Part shown: positions 24,263-31,527 of the stretch, one piece after another
How positions within the stretch are numbered: position 1 is the stretch's first letter
How the letters are laid out: the number at the start of each line of letters is the position of its first letter
Source of the DNA: an uncultured Pelosinus sp.
GTDB taxonomy: Bacteria; Bacillota; Negativicutes; Sporomusales; Acetonemataceae
Direction of reading: 5' to 3'
NCBI GenBank assembly: GCA_900542835.1
Contig: UQPB01000031.1
Location: 1-39,484, forward strand
Length of the DNA: 39,484 nt
Translations under genes and position numbers: made by a program
Notes under the pieces: model-generated
Told to the model about the DNA's origin: nothing
What the model saw: the letters and a program-made list of their open reading frames with translations, nothing else
Databases searched by the model: none

Positions 24263-25063
24263 ATGAAAAACTGGAAACTGCATGCGATTGTGCTGGCCCT
24301 GATTATTGGCTCTGAAGCCATCGGCCTGATCCAGTTCAAGGTCGGACCGGGAATGGTCGTCCTGCTGCCCATGCTGTACGCACTATTGGCCGGTATTTTG
24401 CTGACGCCCAAATTTTTTAACGTCGTCAAGGAAAAAGACATGAATGACGCCAGCGGCCTGATTACCGTCACGCTGCTGCTGCTAATGGCCCGCTACGGTA
24501 CGCTGGTAGGGCCGACCCTGCCGAAAATTATTGCCGCCGGTCCGGCGTTGATCCTGCAGGAGCTGGGCAATTTGGGCACAATTATGCTGGGGGTGCCGGT
24601 CGCCGTCTGGCTGGGGCTGAAGCGGGAAACGATCGGCGCGGCCCATTCGATCGCCCGCGAGTCGAATGTGGCGCTGATCGGCGACGTCTATGGCCTGGAT
24701 GGCCCCGAAGGCCGCGGCGTGATGGGTGTTTACATCTGCGGCACGGTTTTTGGCACAATTTTCTTTGCGCTGATGGCCAGCTTTTGTGCCGTGCTGCTGC
24801 CGCTGCACCCGCTGGCGCTGGCGATGGCCTGCGGCGTCGGCAGCGCCAGCATGACTACCGCCTCCGCCGGCGTGCTGGCAACCATGTTTCCGGATATGAA
24901 GGACCAGATCCTGGCGATGGCTGCCGCCAGCAATATGCTAACAGGTCTCGACGGTCTCTATATCTCGCTCTGGGTTGCCCTGCCGTTCACCGAATGGCTG
25001 TATAAAACGCTTTACCGCATACGTCACGGCGTTGTTGCGCCGGGAAGAGAGGTAAAAGGATGA
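24263..25063 (+). CDS. DUF3100 family membrane protein
   Basis: A 266-residue integral membrane protein with about seven hydrophobic helices. It resembles the DUF3100 family, whose function is not established. The region MACGVGSASMTTASAG (around 191-206) is a small-residue loop of the sort found at substrate sites in secondary transporters with re-entrant loops. ATG 24263 follows GGGAGGGG. The gene sits 27 bases behind the M20 gene and overlaps the next by 4 bases (ATGA), so they probably work together, for example by importing the M20 substrate. Confidence 0.75.
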   Translation: MKNWKLHAIVLALIIGSEAIGLIQFKVGPGMVVLLPMLYALLAGILLTPKFFNVVKEKDMNDASGLITVTLLLLMARYGTLVGPTLPKIIAAGPALILQELGNLGTIMLGVPVAVWLGLKRETIGAAHSIARESNVALIGDVYGLDGPEGRGVMGVYICGTVFGTIFFALMASFCAVLLPLHPLALAMACGVGSASMTTASAGVLATMFPDMKDQILAMAAASNMLTGLDGLYISLWVALPFTEWLYKTLYRIRHGVVAPGREVKG

Positions 25064-25506
25064 GCTTCAGAAATTTATTATTTATTACCCTGTTAACCGC
25101 CGTGATGAGTCTGGTCGCCAATCTGGTCGGCTATGGCAACGGTATTGTCGATTCGCTGCCGGGAATGCTGCTGCTGATGGCAATTACCATTGCCGGCGTT
25201 CTGATCGCCAGGGTCATTCCGCTCAGAATTCCCAGCGTCGCCTATATCGTCATTATCGGCTGCCTGGTTACCTATCCCGAATTTCCCGGCGCAGCGGCAA
25301 TCAACGCCTATATCGCCAAGGTCAACTTTCTGGCGCTGACCACGCCCATCCTCGCTTACGCCGGCCTTGGCATCGGCAGGGAACTCGACGACTTCCGCAA
25401 GGCCGGCTGGAAGCTGATCGTCGTATCCTGCTTTGTGTTTATCGGCACCTTTGTCGGCTCGGCGATTATCGCCCAGGTTATTTTAAGCATGATGGGACAA
25501 ATCTGA
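25060..25506 (+). CDS. Small membrane protein, partner of DUF3100
   Basis: A 148-residue membrane protein with about five hydrophobic helices. YAGLGIGRELDDFRKAGWK (around 107-125) resembles the loop before the last helix in several anion/organic-acid transporters of the CPA-like fold (GxxLGRDLxxLRxxGW). Five plus seven helices in two coupled genes suggests one split transporter. Family name not recognised with certainty. Coupled to the upstream gene by an ATGA overlap. Confidence 0.7.
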   Translation: MSFRNLLFITLLTAVMSLVANLVGYGNGIVDSLPGMLLLMAITIAGVLIARVIPLRIPSVAYIVIIGCLVTYPEFPGAAAINAYIAKVNFLALTTPILAYAGLGIGRELDDFRKAGWKLIVVSCFVFIGTFVGSAIIAQVILSMMGQI

Positions 25507-25603
25507 TTCCTATATTGCAGGCAGCGATCTGCTGCCAAAGCAACAGACAGATTACTGCGAACGGCTTTTCCGAAAAGACCGGGCGTACGCAGATGACGCA
25601 ACA

Positions 25604-25646
25604 AAGGAGCATGGCTGGCGCTGCCGGTCGTGCTCCTTGCGCGTTT
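25604..25646 (+). terminator. Possible terminator of the M20 operon
   Basis: AAGGAGCA (25604-25611) pairs with TGCTCCTT (25631-25638) around a partly paired loop, then GCGCGTTTT. Weak T-tail; about 100 bases after the last gene. Confidence 0.45.
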
Positions 25647-25736
25647 TCCATCCGGCGCAGGAGTTTTCCCCATTTCGACAGGAAAGCGGCCGCGGGACGC
25701 AGAAGACTTATGCTATCAGACAAAACGGAGGTTATC

Positions 25737-27053
25737 ATGCTCACCTATCTGGGATTAATTTTATCCGGCGTTTCGCTTATCCTGCTGCTGGTGCTGCTGC
25801 TGCGCAAGCCGGACGCGGCCCGGGAAACGGCGCTGGCCGCTCTGGAACGGAGTCAGGAACGGCTGGAGCGCAGCCTGAAAGAAGAAATCGGCAGAAACCG
25901 TGACGAAATGCTGCGGGCTGGTAAATCGCTGCGGCAGGAGGTCAACGCGTCGCTGCTGACAGTAAATGATTCGCTGCTGCGGCGGCTGGCAGAGAGCCAG
26001 CAAACACAGCTGGGGCAGCTGGATGCCTTTTCCCGGCAGCTGCAGCTGCTGACCGGTTCCAATGAGGAGCGGCTTGGCAAGCTGAACGAGACGATTGCCG
26101 CCCAGCTCACAGCACTGCGGGAGGACAACAACAGCAAGCTGGAAAAAATGCGGCAAACCGTTGATGAAAAGCTTAACGCCACGCTGGCCACGCGGCTGGA
26201 TCAGTCGTTTAAGCAGGTCGGTGATCAATTGCAGCTGCTGTATAAGAGCCTGGGGGAAATGCAGTCCCTGGCCGGCGGCGTCAGCGACCTCAACCGGGTG
26301 CTGACCAATGTCAAGGCGCGCGGCACCTGGGGCGAGGTGCAGCTTGGCAGCCTGCTGGCCCAGACCATGACCGCCGACCAGTATGAAAAAAACGTCGCCA
26401 CCAAAAAAGGCAGCGACGCCCGCGTCGAATACGCGGTGAAGCTGCCGGGGCGCGAGGAGGACGGCAGCTGCGTCTGGCTGCCGATTGACGCCAAATTCGC
26501 CCAGGAGGATTACCTGAAAATCCTCGACGCCGCCGAGCGCGCTGACGCCGCGGCGGTGGAAGAAGCGGCAAAGGCGCTGGAAAACCGGGTCAAGCTGGAT
26601 GCCCGCACGATCCGTGACAAATATATCGCGCCGCCGGCGACCACTGATTTCGCGATTATGTTTTTGCCGACCGAAGGGCTTTACGCCGAGGTGCTGCGCC
26701 GGCCCGGTCTGGCTGACTACTGCCAGACCAACTGCCGGGTAATGATCGCCGGACCGACGACGCTGACCGCCTTGCTGAACAGCCTGCGGCTGGGCTTTGC
26801 CACGCTGGCGATTGAGAAAAAGTCGAGCGAGGTCTGGAAGCTGCTGCGGGCAATCAAGAGTCAGTACACAACGTTTAACGAACTGCTGGACAAGTCGCTG
26901 AAAAAGATCGGCGAAGCCCAGACCAGTATGGAGAATGTCAAGAACCGCTCGGAAATGATCAACCGTAAGCTGCATAAAGTGGAAGAACTGGATCTGCCCG
27001 AGGCCGGGAGGGTGCTTGGCCTGGATGGGGGACAACGGCAAAATCAGGATTAG
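25737..27053 (+). CDS. rmuC: RmuC family DNA recombination protein
   Basis: A 438-residue RmuC. An N-terminal membrane helix (residues 3-22) is followed by a long coiled coil (about 30-190) and the PD-(D/E)XK-like nuclease domain (about 195-400), with KARGTWGEVQLG (around 201-212), LPIDAKFAQEDY (around 252-263) and DFAIMFLPTEGLYAEVL (around 305-321). E. coli RmuC limits inversions between short repeats. The frame is open further upstream, but ATG 25737 has CGGAGG 6 bases before it and gives the canonical membrane-anchored start. Confidence 0.9.
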   Translation: MLTYLGLILSGVSLILLLVLLLRKPDAARETALAALERSQERLERSLKEEIGRNRDEMLRAGKSLRQEVNASLLTVNDSLLRRLAESQQTQLGQLDAFSRQLQLLTGSNEERLGKLNETIAAQLTALREDNNSKLEKMRQTVDEKLNATLATRLDQSFKQVGDQLQLLYKSLGEMQSLAGGVSDLNRVLTNVKARGTWGEVQLGSLLAQTMTADQYEKNVATKKGSDARVEYAVKLPGREEDGSCVWLPIDAKFAQEDYLKILDAAERADAAAVEEAAKALENRVKLDARTIRDKYIAPPATTDFAIMFLPTEGLYAEVLRRPGLADYCQTNCRVMIAGPTTLTALLNSLRLGFATLAIEKKSSEVWKLLRAIKSQYTTFNELLDKSLKKIGEAQTSMENVKNRSEMINRKLHKVEELDLPEAGRVLGLDGGQRQNQD

Positions 27054-27065
27054 GAAGTGAAGCAG

Positions 27066-28244
27066 ATGCTAAAACTGTGCTGGCGCCGTTGCGCCGTTCT
27101 GGCCGTCCTATGGCTGACAACTGCCGTCAGCGGCCATGCCGCCGGGCTGGTTGGCAACAGTGAATTTCAGCAGGGGCTGGCCGGCTGGACGGTCAGCCAG
27201 AGCGGCAATGACGCGGCGGTGACCGCCGAGGATGGCGCGGTCTGGTTCCGCGGTTTGCTGGGCTCGCCGCAGCAGCGGATTCTGCAGCCGCTGGATTTGG
27301 ATGTATCGGCCTATCAATCGCTGCTGCTGCAGGCAACTGTCCGGGTCGATGAGGCCCGGCTGGCCGGTACGGGTATGAGCGGCCAGGAAGCGCCGCTGGC
27401 CGTATTTGTGCTGTACAGCGATGCCGACGGCAGCGAGCACACAGCAGCGCTGAGCGGCGAACGCCGCTTTTGGCGGGGCTTTTACTATGAGGACCCCGTG
27501 CCGCCGCTGGTCAGTGATAATGGCAGCAAGCTTGACCGCGGCCGTTGGCAGGACTTCAGCTTTGATTTGATGTCCCTGTCGCCGCGGCCGCAGCGAATTC
27601 TCGCCATCGGCGCCGAGGCCTCCGGCTGGGCGCGGCGGACGGCGGCGATTAAGCGGCTGACGCTGATCGTGCCGGGAGCGGGCAGCGAGCTGCTGGTCAA
27701 TCCGACGCTGACGCGACTGGCGGACGGCTGGCAGCCTTGCCTCGATTTTCAACCGGTAACCGATCCCGCCGGACTGACACCGCTGCCACAGGGCATGCGG
27801 CTGGGGAGCGTGCTGGATGGCCGCCGCACCGGCATGCTGCAGACCCTTGAAGCCGATGTCAGTAATTATCAGAGCCTGCTGCTGAGCGCCGAAATCCGGG
27901 TTGACCGGCAAAGCCTGGGCGGTACCGGCTGGTACGGGCAGGAGGCGCCGCTGGCGCTGTTTGTCACTTACACCGATGTCAACGGGGTCAGACATGATCA
28001 GTTAGCGGCTGCCGCCGGCAGTGGGGCGCGCATGTTTTGGCATGGATGGTATATACTGAAACCACAGCCGCCGGCACTGGCGGATAACGGAACCGCGATT
28101 GAGTCGGGCGTCTGGCGGCGGGTAAGCTTTGACCTGCTGGCGCTTGAACCCAGGCCCCGCGTTATCCATGCGGTTGGCGTGGAGGGCTCAGGCCGGGCGC
28201 CGCGCGAGGCCTCTGTCCGCTCGGTCAGCCTGACCGCCCGCTGA
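27066..28244 (+). CDS. Secreted protein with two copies of one domain
   Basis: Family not recognised. A 392-residue protein with a Sec signal peptide (cleavage near GHA-AG, residues 23-26) and two homologous domains (about 28-202 and 208-390). Shared motifs, in order: DVSxYQSLLL, GTGxxGQEAPLAxFVxYxD, FWxGxYxxxPxPPxxxDNG and SFDLxxLxPRPxxIxAxGxExSG. The all-beta look and the NSEFQQGLAGW / NPTLTRLADGW starts recall galactose-binding/CBM-type jelly rolls, so sugar binding at the cell surface is a reasonable guess. ATG 27066 is chosen since AGGAAG is 9 bases away. It follows rmuC by 12 bases. Confidence 0.8.
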   Translation: MLKLCWRRCAVLAVLWLTTAVSGHAAGLVGNSEFQQGLAGWTVSQSGNDAAVTAEDGAVWFRGLLGSPQQRILQPLDLDVSAYQSLLLQATVRVDEARLAGTGMSGQEAPLAVFVLYSDADGSEHTAALSGERRFWRGFYYEDPVPPLVSDNGSKLDRGRWQDFSFDLMSLSPRPQRILAIGAEASGWARRTAAIKRLTLIVPGAGSELLVNPTLTRLADGWQPCLDFQPVTDPAGLTPLPQGMRLGSVLDGRRTGMLQTLEADVSNYQSLLLSAEIRVDRQSLGGTGWYGQEAPLALFVTYTDVNGVRHDQLAAAAGSGARMFWHGWYILKPQPPALADNGTAIESGVWRRVSFDLLALEPRPRVIHAVGVEGSGRAPREASVRSVSLTAR

Positions 28245-28283
28245 GACCGCGGTCGAATAGCTGCAAACAGGAGGATGACAAGC

Positions 28284-29981
28284 ATGGTCTATGATCAGAC
28301 AATACAACAATTTCATGATTTTTTCAGTGTTGACCCTAATGCCTGCGTGACACTGGGACTTAATAAACGCCTTAACGATCTGCCCGATCCGTCGGCGGCG
28401 GCGGAGCGGTCACAGCTGGCCGAGGGCCGGCTGCTGCTGGAAAACTTGCGGCACTGCCCGCGGCAGGGACTGGACTTTGACCAGTCCCTGGATATTGATC
28501 TGGCAATTCAGGCAGTGGAATATGCGCTTTTCAAGCTAACCTGCCGCTTTAACGATCACACGACCGCGGAGCAGATGCCGGATGCCGGCGACGGTATCAG
28601 CGATGGCATTTTCCTCTTATTTGCCAACGATCCGCGGCCGGCGGCCGAACGGCTTGACAATATTACGGCCCGGCTGGAGAAGGCGCCGGACTATCTGGAC
28701 GCTGTCCTCAGCCGGCTGGAAACGCCGGTTGCCCGCTGGGTCGATATGGATCTGGAAAAAACGGCCGAACTGCCGGCGTTCTTTGATAGCTTGCGGCAGT
28801 GGGCGGCGGCGGAAGACTACCACGGCCGGCAGCGGCTGGACGCGGCGGCGGCCGACGCCATCCGGGCGCTTGACCGCTACCGCCGCCAGCTGCAGATGCT
28901 GCCGGCGACCCGGGAATTCGCTATTGGTCAGGTTCAGGCGGCGGAATTGGTACGGCTGCGGGGCATTGATCTGCCATTAGGCGAGCTGAAAACAATGGCA
29001 ACTGACTTTCTGGCCGTTAACCGCGATGAGGTAGAGGAATTACGGCAAAGGCTGCTAGCCAAATACCGGCTGCCAGCCGACTGGGAGGCACTGCGACTGC
29101 AGTCTTTTTTAAACGAGCGTTACCGCGTCGATCCGCTGGACCGCGATTATAGCGGCATCCTCAACCGCTATCAGGCGGAACGGGAATCGATTGCCGCTTT
29201 TATCCGCGAACACGATCTGTTTCCTCTGCCGTCAGGGCAGGAAATGAAAATTATCCGCACGCCTGGCTTTATGGTGCCGTCAATACCGGCGGGGGCGATG
29301 ATGTCGCCGCCGCCGTTCCGGGAGGGCATCAAGCAGAGCATGATCTACCTGACGCTCAGCCAGGAGCTGCTGGATGAACATACCGAGCTGTCGATTCCGG
29401 TGATGCTAATCCATGAAGGCATTCCCGGTCATCACCTGCAACTGGCCGCCGCCGCCGGCCACCGCTCCGTCGTTCGCCGTCACCTGGACGCTATGGATCA
29501 GGCGGAAGGCTGGACGACCATGCTGGAAGACTATATGCTGGACCGTGGCTATATGGGCGACCTTACCGACGAGGCCAGATTTATCGCCAAGCGCGATATC
29601 GCCCGTCTCGGCGCCCGGGTGGCGATCGATCTCTACTTTATGACCGGTGATGCCGGCTATCTTGACGTCGGTGTGCCGGTTGGCGAGCCTGGCGGCGACG
29701 CCTTCGCCAATGCCGCCGCCCTGCTCAGCGCCGTAACCGGCTTTACCGCCGAGCGCCTGCAGGGAGAGCTGAACTGGTATTCACAGTCACGCGGCTACCC
29801 CTTGTCCTACCTTGCCGGCAACCGCCTGGTCTGGCAGCTGAAGCGGGACGTCGAGGCGGCGCAGCGCGGCAAGCTGTCGGGACTGGCGCTGGATCGCGCC
29901 TTCCATCGCGCCTATCTAGCCGCCGGCGGCATGCCGCTGACGTTCCTGCGCAAGGTTTTTGCTCATCAGGGGTTACTGTAG
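28284..29981 (+). CDS. DUF885 family putative metallopeptidase
   Basis: A 565-residue DUF885 protein, a gluzincin-like predicted metallopeptidase. The zinc motif is H377-E378-G-I-P-G-H383-H384, the family's variant of HExxH, with a downstream acidic helix EGWTTMLEDY (around 408-417) supplying the third ligand. No signal peptide, so probably cytoplasmic. Length is normal for the family. ATG 28284 is used because CAGGAGG ends 9 bases upstream; the ATG at 28275 touches that site. Third gene in a run with rmuC and the duplicated secreted protein. Confidence 0.85.
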   Translation: MVYDQTIQQFHDFFSVDPNACVTLGLNKRLNDLPDPSAAAERSQLAEGRLLLENLRHCPRQGLDFDQSLDIDLAIQAVEYALFKLTCRFNDHTTAEQMPDAGDGISDGIFLLFANDPRPAAERLDNITARLEKAPDYLDAVLSRLETPVARWVDMDLEKTAELPAFFDSLRQWAAAEDYHGRQRLDAAAADAIRALDRYRRQLQMLPATREFAIGQVQAAELVRLRGIDLPLGELKTMATDFLAVNRDEVEELRQRLLAKYRLPADWEALRLQSFLNERYRVDPLDRDYSGILNRYQAERESIAAFIREHDLFPLPSGQEMKIIRTPGFMVPSIPAGAMMSPPPFREGIKQSMIYLTLSQELLDEHTELSIPVMLIHEGIPGHHLQLAAAAGHRSVVRRHLDAMDQAEGWTTMLEDYMLDRGYMGDLTDEARFIAKRDIARLGARVAIDLYFMTGDAGYLDVGVPVGEPGGDAFANAAALLSAVTGFTAERLQGELNWYSQSRGYPLSYLAGNRLVWQLKRDVEAAQRGKLSGLALDRAFHRAYLAAGGMPLTFLRKVFAHQGLL

Positions 29982-29991
29982 TGTTGCAGGG

Positions 29992-30040
29992 AACGATTGC
30001 ACGGAGGGCAACAGAGTAATGCACGGAGGTTCACGGAGTA
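29992..30040 (-). repeat. Dispersed repeat copy R3a
   Basis: AACGATTGCACGGAGGGCAA and following ACGGAGG units, starting 11 bases after the DUF885 stop. Inverted partner of R3b at 30232-30269; the pair encloses the gap between convergent genes. Confidence 0.75.
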
Positions 30041-30107
30041 GGTTTTTTATCTGCTGCCAGGGTGCTTGTTAATAGCAAATTTCTCTGTAATATCGATATA
30101 TACTCAT

Positions 30108-30142
30108 TCTCCGTGTGGGCTCCGCGGGCTTGGTGGTCAACC
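30108..30142 (+). repeat. Degenerate repeat copy R3c, GTGGTCAACC type
   Basis: TCTCCGTGTGGGCTCCGCGG then GTGGTCAACC (30133-30142). It shares the CTCCGTG units but ends differently from the other copies. The same end occurs inverted at 35244-35253 (GGTTGACCAC). Confidence 0.5.
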
Positions 30143-30198
30143 TGCTTCAAGGTCAGGCCTTTTACGTCAGTCCTCTTTAATTTATAATAACCCATCAA

Positions 30199-30229
30199 AA
30201 CACGCCAGGCGCACAGCGCCTGGCGTGTT
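30199..30229 (-). terminator. Terminator between DUF885 and M29 genes
   Basis: AACACGCCAGGCGC (30199-30212) pairs perfectly with 30216-30229, loop ACA. On the minus strand it is followed by TTGATGGG after TT, giving a short T-run, so it serves the minus-strand M29 gene; it may also stop plus-strand transcripts (ATTTCTC follows). Confidence 0.75.
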
Positions 30230-30231
30230 AT

Positions 30232-30269
30232 TTCTCTCCGTGAACCTCTGTGGCCTCCGTGGAACCGTT
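30232..30269 (+). repeat. Dispersed repeat copy R3b
   Basis: TTCTCTCCGTGAACCTCTGTGG units ending CCTCCGTGGAACCGTT. Lies between the terminator and the end of the M29 gene. Inverted relative to R3a. Confidence 0.78.
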
Positions 30270-30286
30270 ATTTGCTTTCCGTTCTG

Positions 30287-31399
30287 TTACGCAAAATTCT
30301 CCGGATTCAGCGCCGCCAGCTCGGGCAGCGTAAACCGTCCATCCTTACGGATCAGGACATCGTCAAACCAGATTTCGCCGCCGCCGTATTCCGGCGTTTG
30401 GATCGACACCAGATCCCAGTGGATTGCCGACGTGTTGCCGTTGAAGGCGGTCTGGTAGGCGTTGCCGGGGGTAAAATGAAAGCTGCCGCCGATCTTTTCG
30501 TCGAACAGGGTATCCTTCATCGGCCGGGTGATATAGGGATTGACGCCAAGGGCAAATTCGCCGATATAGCGGGCCCCTTCATCCGTGTCGAGTACTTGGT
30601 TCAGCTTTTCGCTGTGATTGGCGGATGCCTTGACAATTTTACCGCTGGCAAATTCAAAGCGGATATTTTCATAGGTAATGCCCTGATAAACCGCGGGCGC
30701 ATTATAGGTCAGAACGCCGTTGACCGAGTCCCGTACCGGCGCGGTGAATACCTCGCCGTCGGGAATATTGCGCAGGCCGTAGGACTGGATGGCCGGAATG
30801 CCTTTGATTGAAAACGTCAGGTCGGTTCCGGGGCCTTTAATCCGGACCCGGTCGGTGCGTTCAAACAGCGCCAGCAGCGGCTTTTCCGCCTCGCCCAGCC
30901 TGGCATAGTCCAGGCAGCAGACTTTAAAGTAGAAATCCTCGAAGCCCTCGGTGCTCATGTTCGCCAGCTGCGCCATCGACGCGGTCGGATAGCGCAGCAC
31001 GCACCATTTGGTGTTGGCGACACGAATATCGGAATGGACCTTTTTCGACCACAGCTGCTGGTACAGCCCCATCTTGTCTGTCGGTACATCCGCCAGTTCG
31101 CTGACATTGTCACTGGCACGGATGCCGATATAGGCGTGCATCTGCCGCATCAGCGACGCCTCCCAGTCGCCGGCCAGCCGCAGCTGGTCTGCGGTGGCCT
31201 GTTGCAGCAGCGCCCGCTGCAGCTGGCTGTTCTTGACAATAAGATAAGGCCTGCCGCCGGCGGCATAGGCTTCGTCAACGACCGCCTTCGCCAGGTCAAT
31301 GCCGCCGTCGAAAACCTCGATCAGCAAATTTTCTTCCGGCTGCAGGCGGGTGGAATGCCTGATCAGGGTCTTGGCCAGAGTAAGCTTGCGCGGATCCAT
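30287..31399 (-). CDS. M29 family aminopeptidase
   Basis: A 370-residue aminopeptidase of the thermophilic M29 family (AmpS/AmpII type), a cytoplasmic dimeric metallo-exopeptidase. Conserved parts: GPGTDLTFSIKG (around 213-224), NIPDGEVFTAPVRDSVNG (around 235-252), FASGKIVKASA (around 274-284), ARYIGEFALGVNP (around 301-313) and KIGGSFHFTPGNAY (around 329-342), which contain the Glu, His and Asp metal ligands. The ATG follows GGGGGGAT. On the minus strand it lies 100 bases downstream of tex, with an inverted pair of repeats between them. Confidence 0.92.
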   Translation of the reverse strand: MDPRKLTLAKTLIRHSTRLQPEENLLIEVFDGGIDLAKAVVDEAYAAGGRPYLIVKNSQLQRALLQQATADQLRLAGDWEASLMRQMHAYIGIRASDNVSELADVPTDKMGLYQQLWSKKVHSDIRVANTKWCVLRYPTASMAQLANMSTEGFEDFYFKVCCLDYARLGEAEKPLLALFERTDRVRIKGPGTDLTFSIKGIPAIQSYGLRNIPDGEVFTAPVRDSVNGVLTYNAPAVYQGITYENIRFEFASGKIVKASANHSEKLNQVLDTDEGARYIGEFALGVNPYITRPMKDTLFDEKIGGSFHFTPGNAYQTAFNGNTSAIHWDLVSIQTPEYGGGEIWFDDVLIRKDGRFTLPELAALNPENFA

Positions 31400-31427
31400 A
31401 TGAATCCCCCCTGTCTGATTTAGTTAG

Positions 31428-31472
31428 ACGATACCACGGAGGAAAGGAGGGGGCGCAGAAGGACACAGAGAA
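31428..31472 (-). repeat. Dispersed repeat copy R4a
   Basis: ACGATACCACGGAGGAAAGG and then GGACACAGAGAAA, the inverted partner of R4b. The inner arms GGACACAGAGAAA and TTTCTCTGTGTCC (about 31461-31494) form a 13-bp hairpin with an 8-base loop. Confidence 0.8.
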
Positions 31473-31481
31473 AAATAAAAG

Positions 31482-31527
31482 TTTCTCTGTGTCCTCTCAT
31501 TACCTCTGTGTCCTCTGTGGAACCGTT
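31482..31527 (+). repeat. Dispersed repeat copy R4b, overlaps the tex 3' end
   Basis: TTTCTCTGTGTCCTCTCATT, then CCTCTGTG units ending CCTCTGTGGAACCGTT at 31527. On the minus strand it encodes the last nine residues of Tex and its stop codon. Confidence 0.85.

Noticed and set aside
25761..27041. 426-codon minus-strand frame in rmuC
   Set aside because: Antisense shadow; Gln/Leu-rich product is the mirror of the coiled coil of RmuC.
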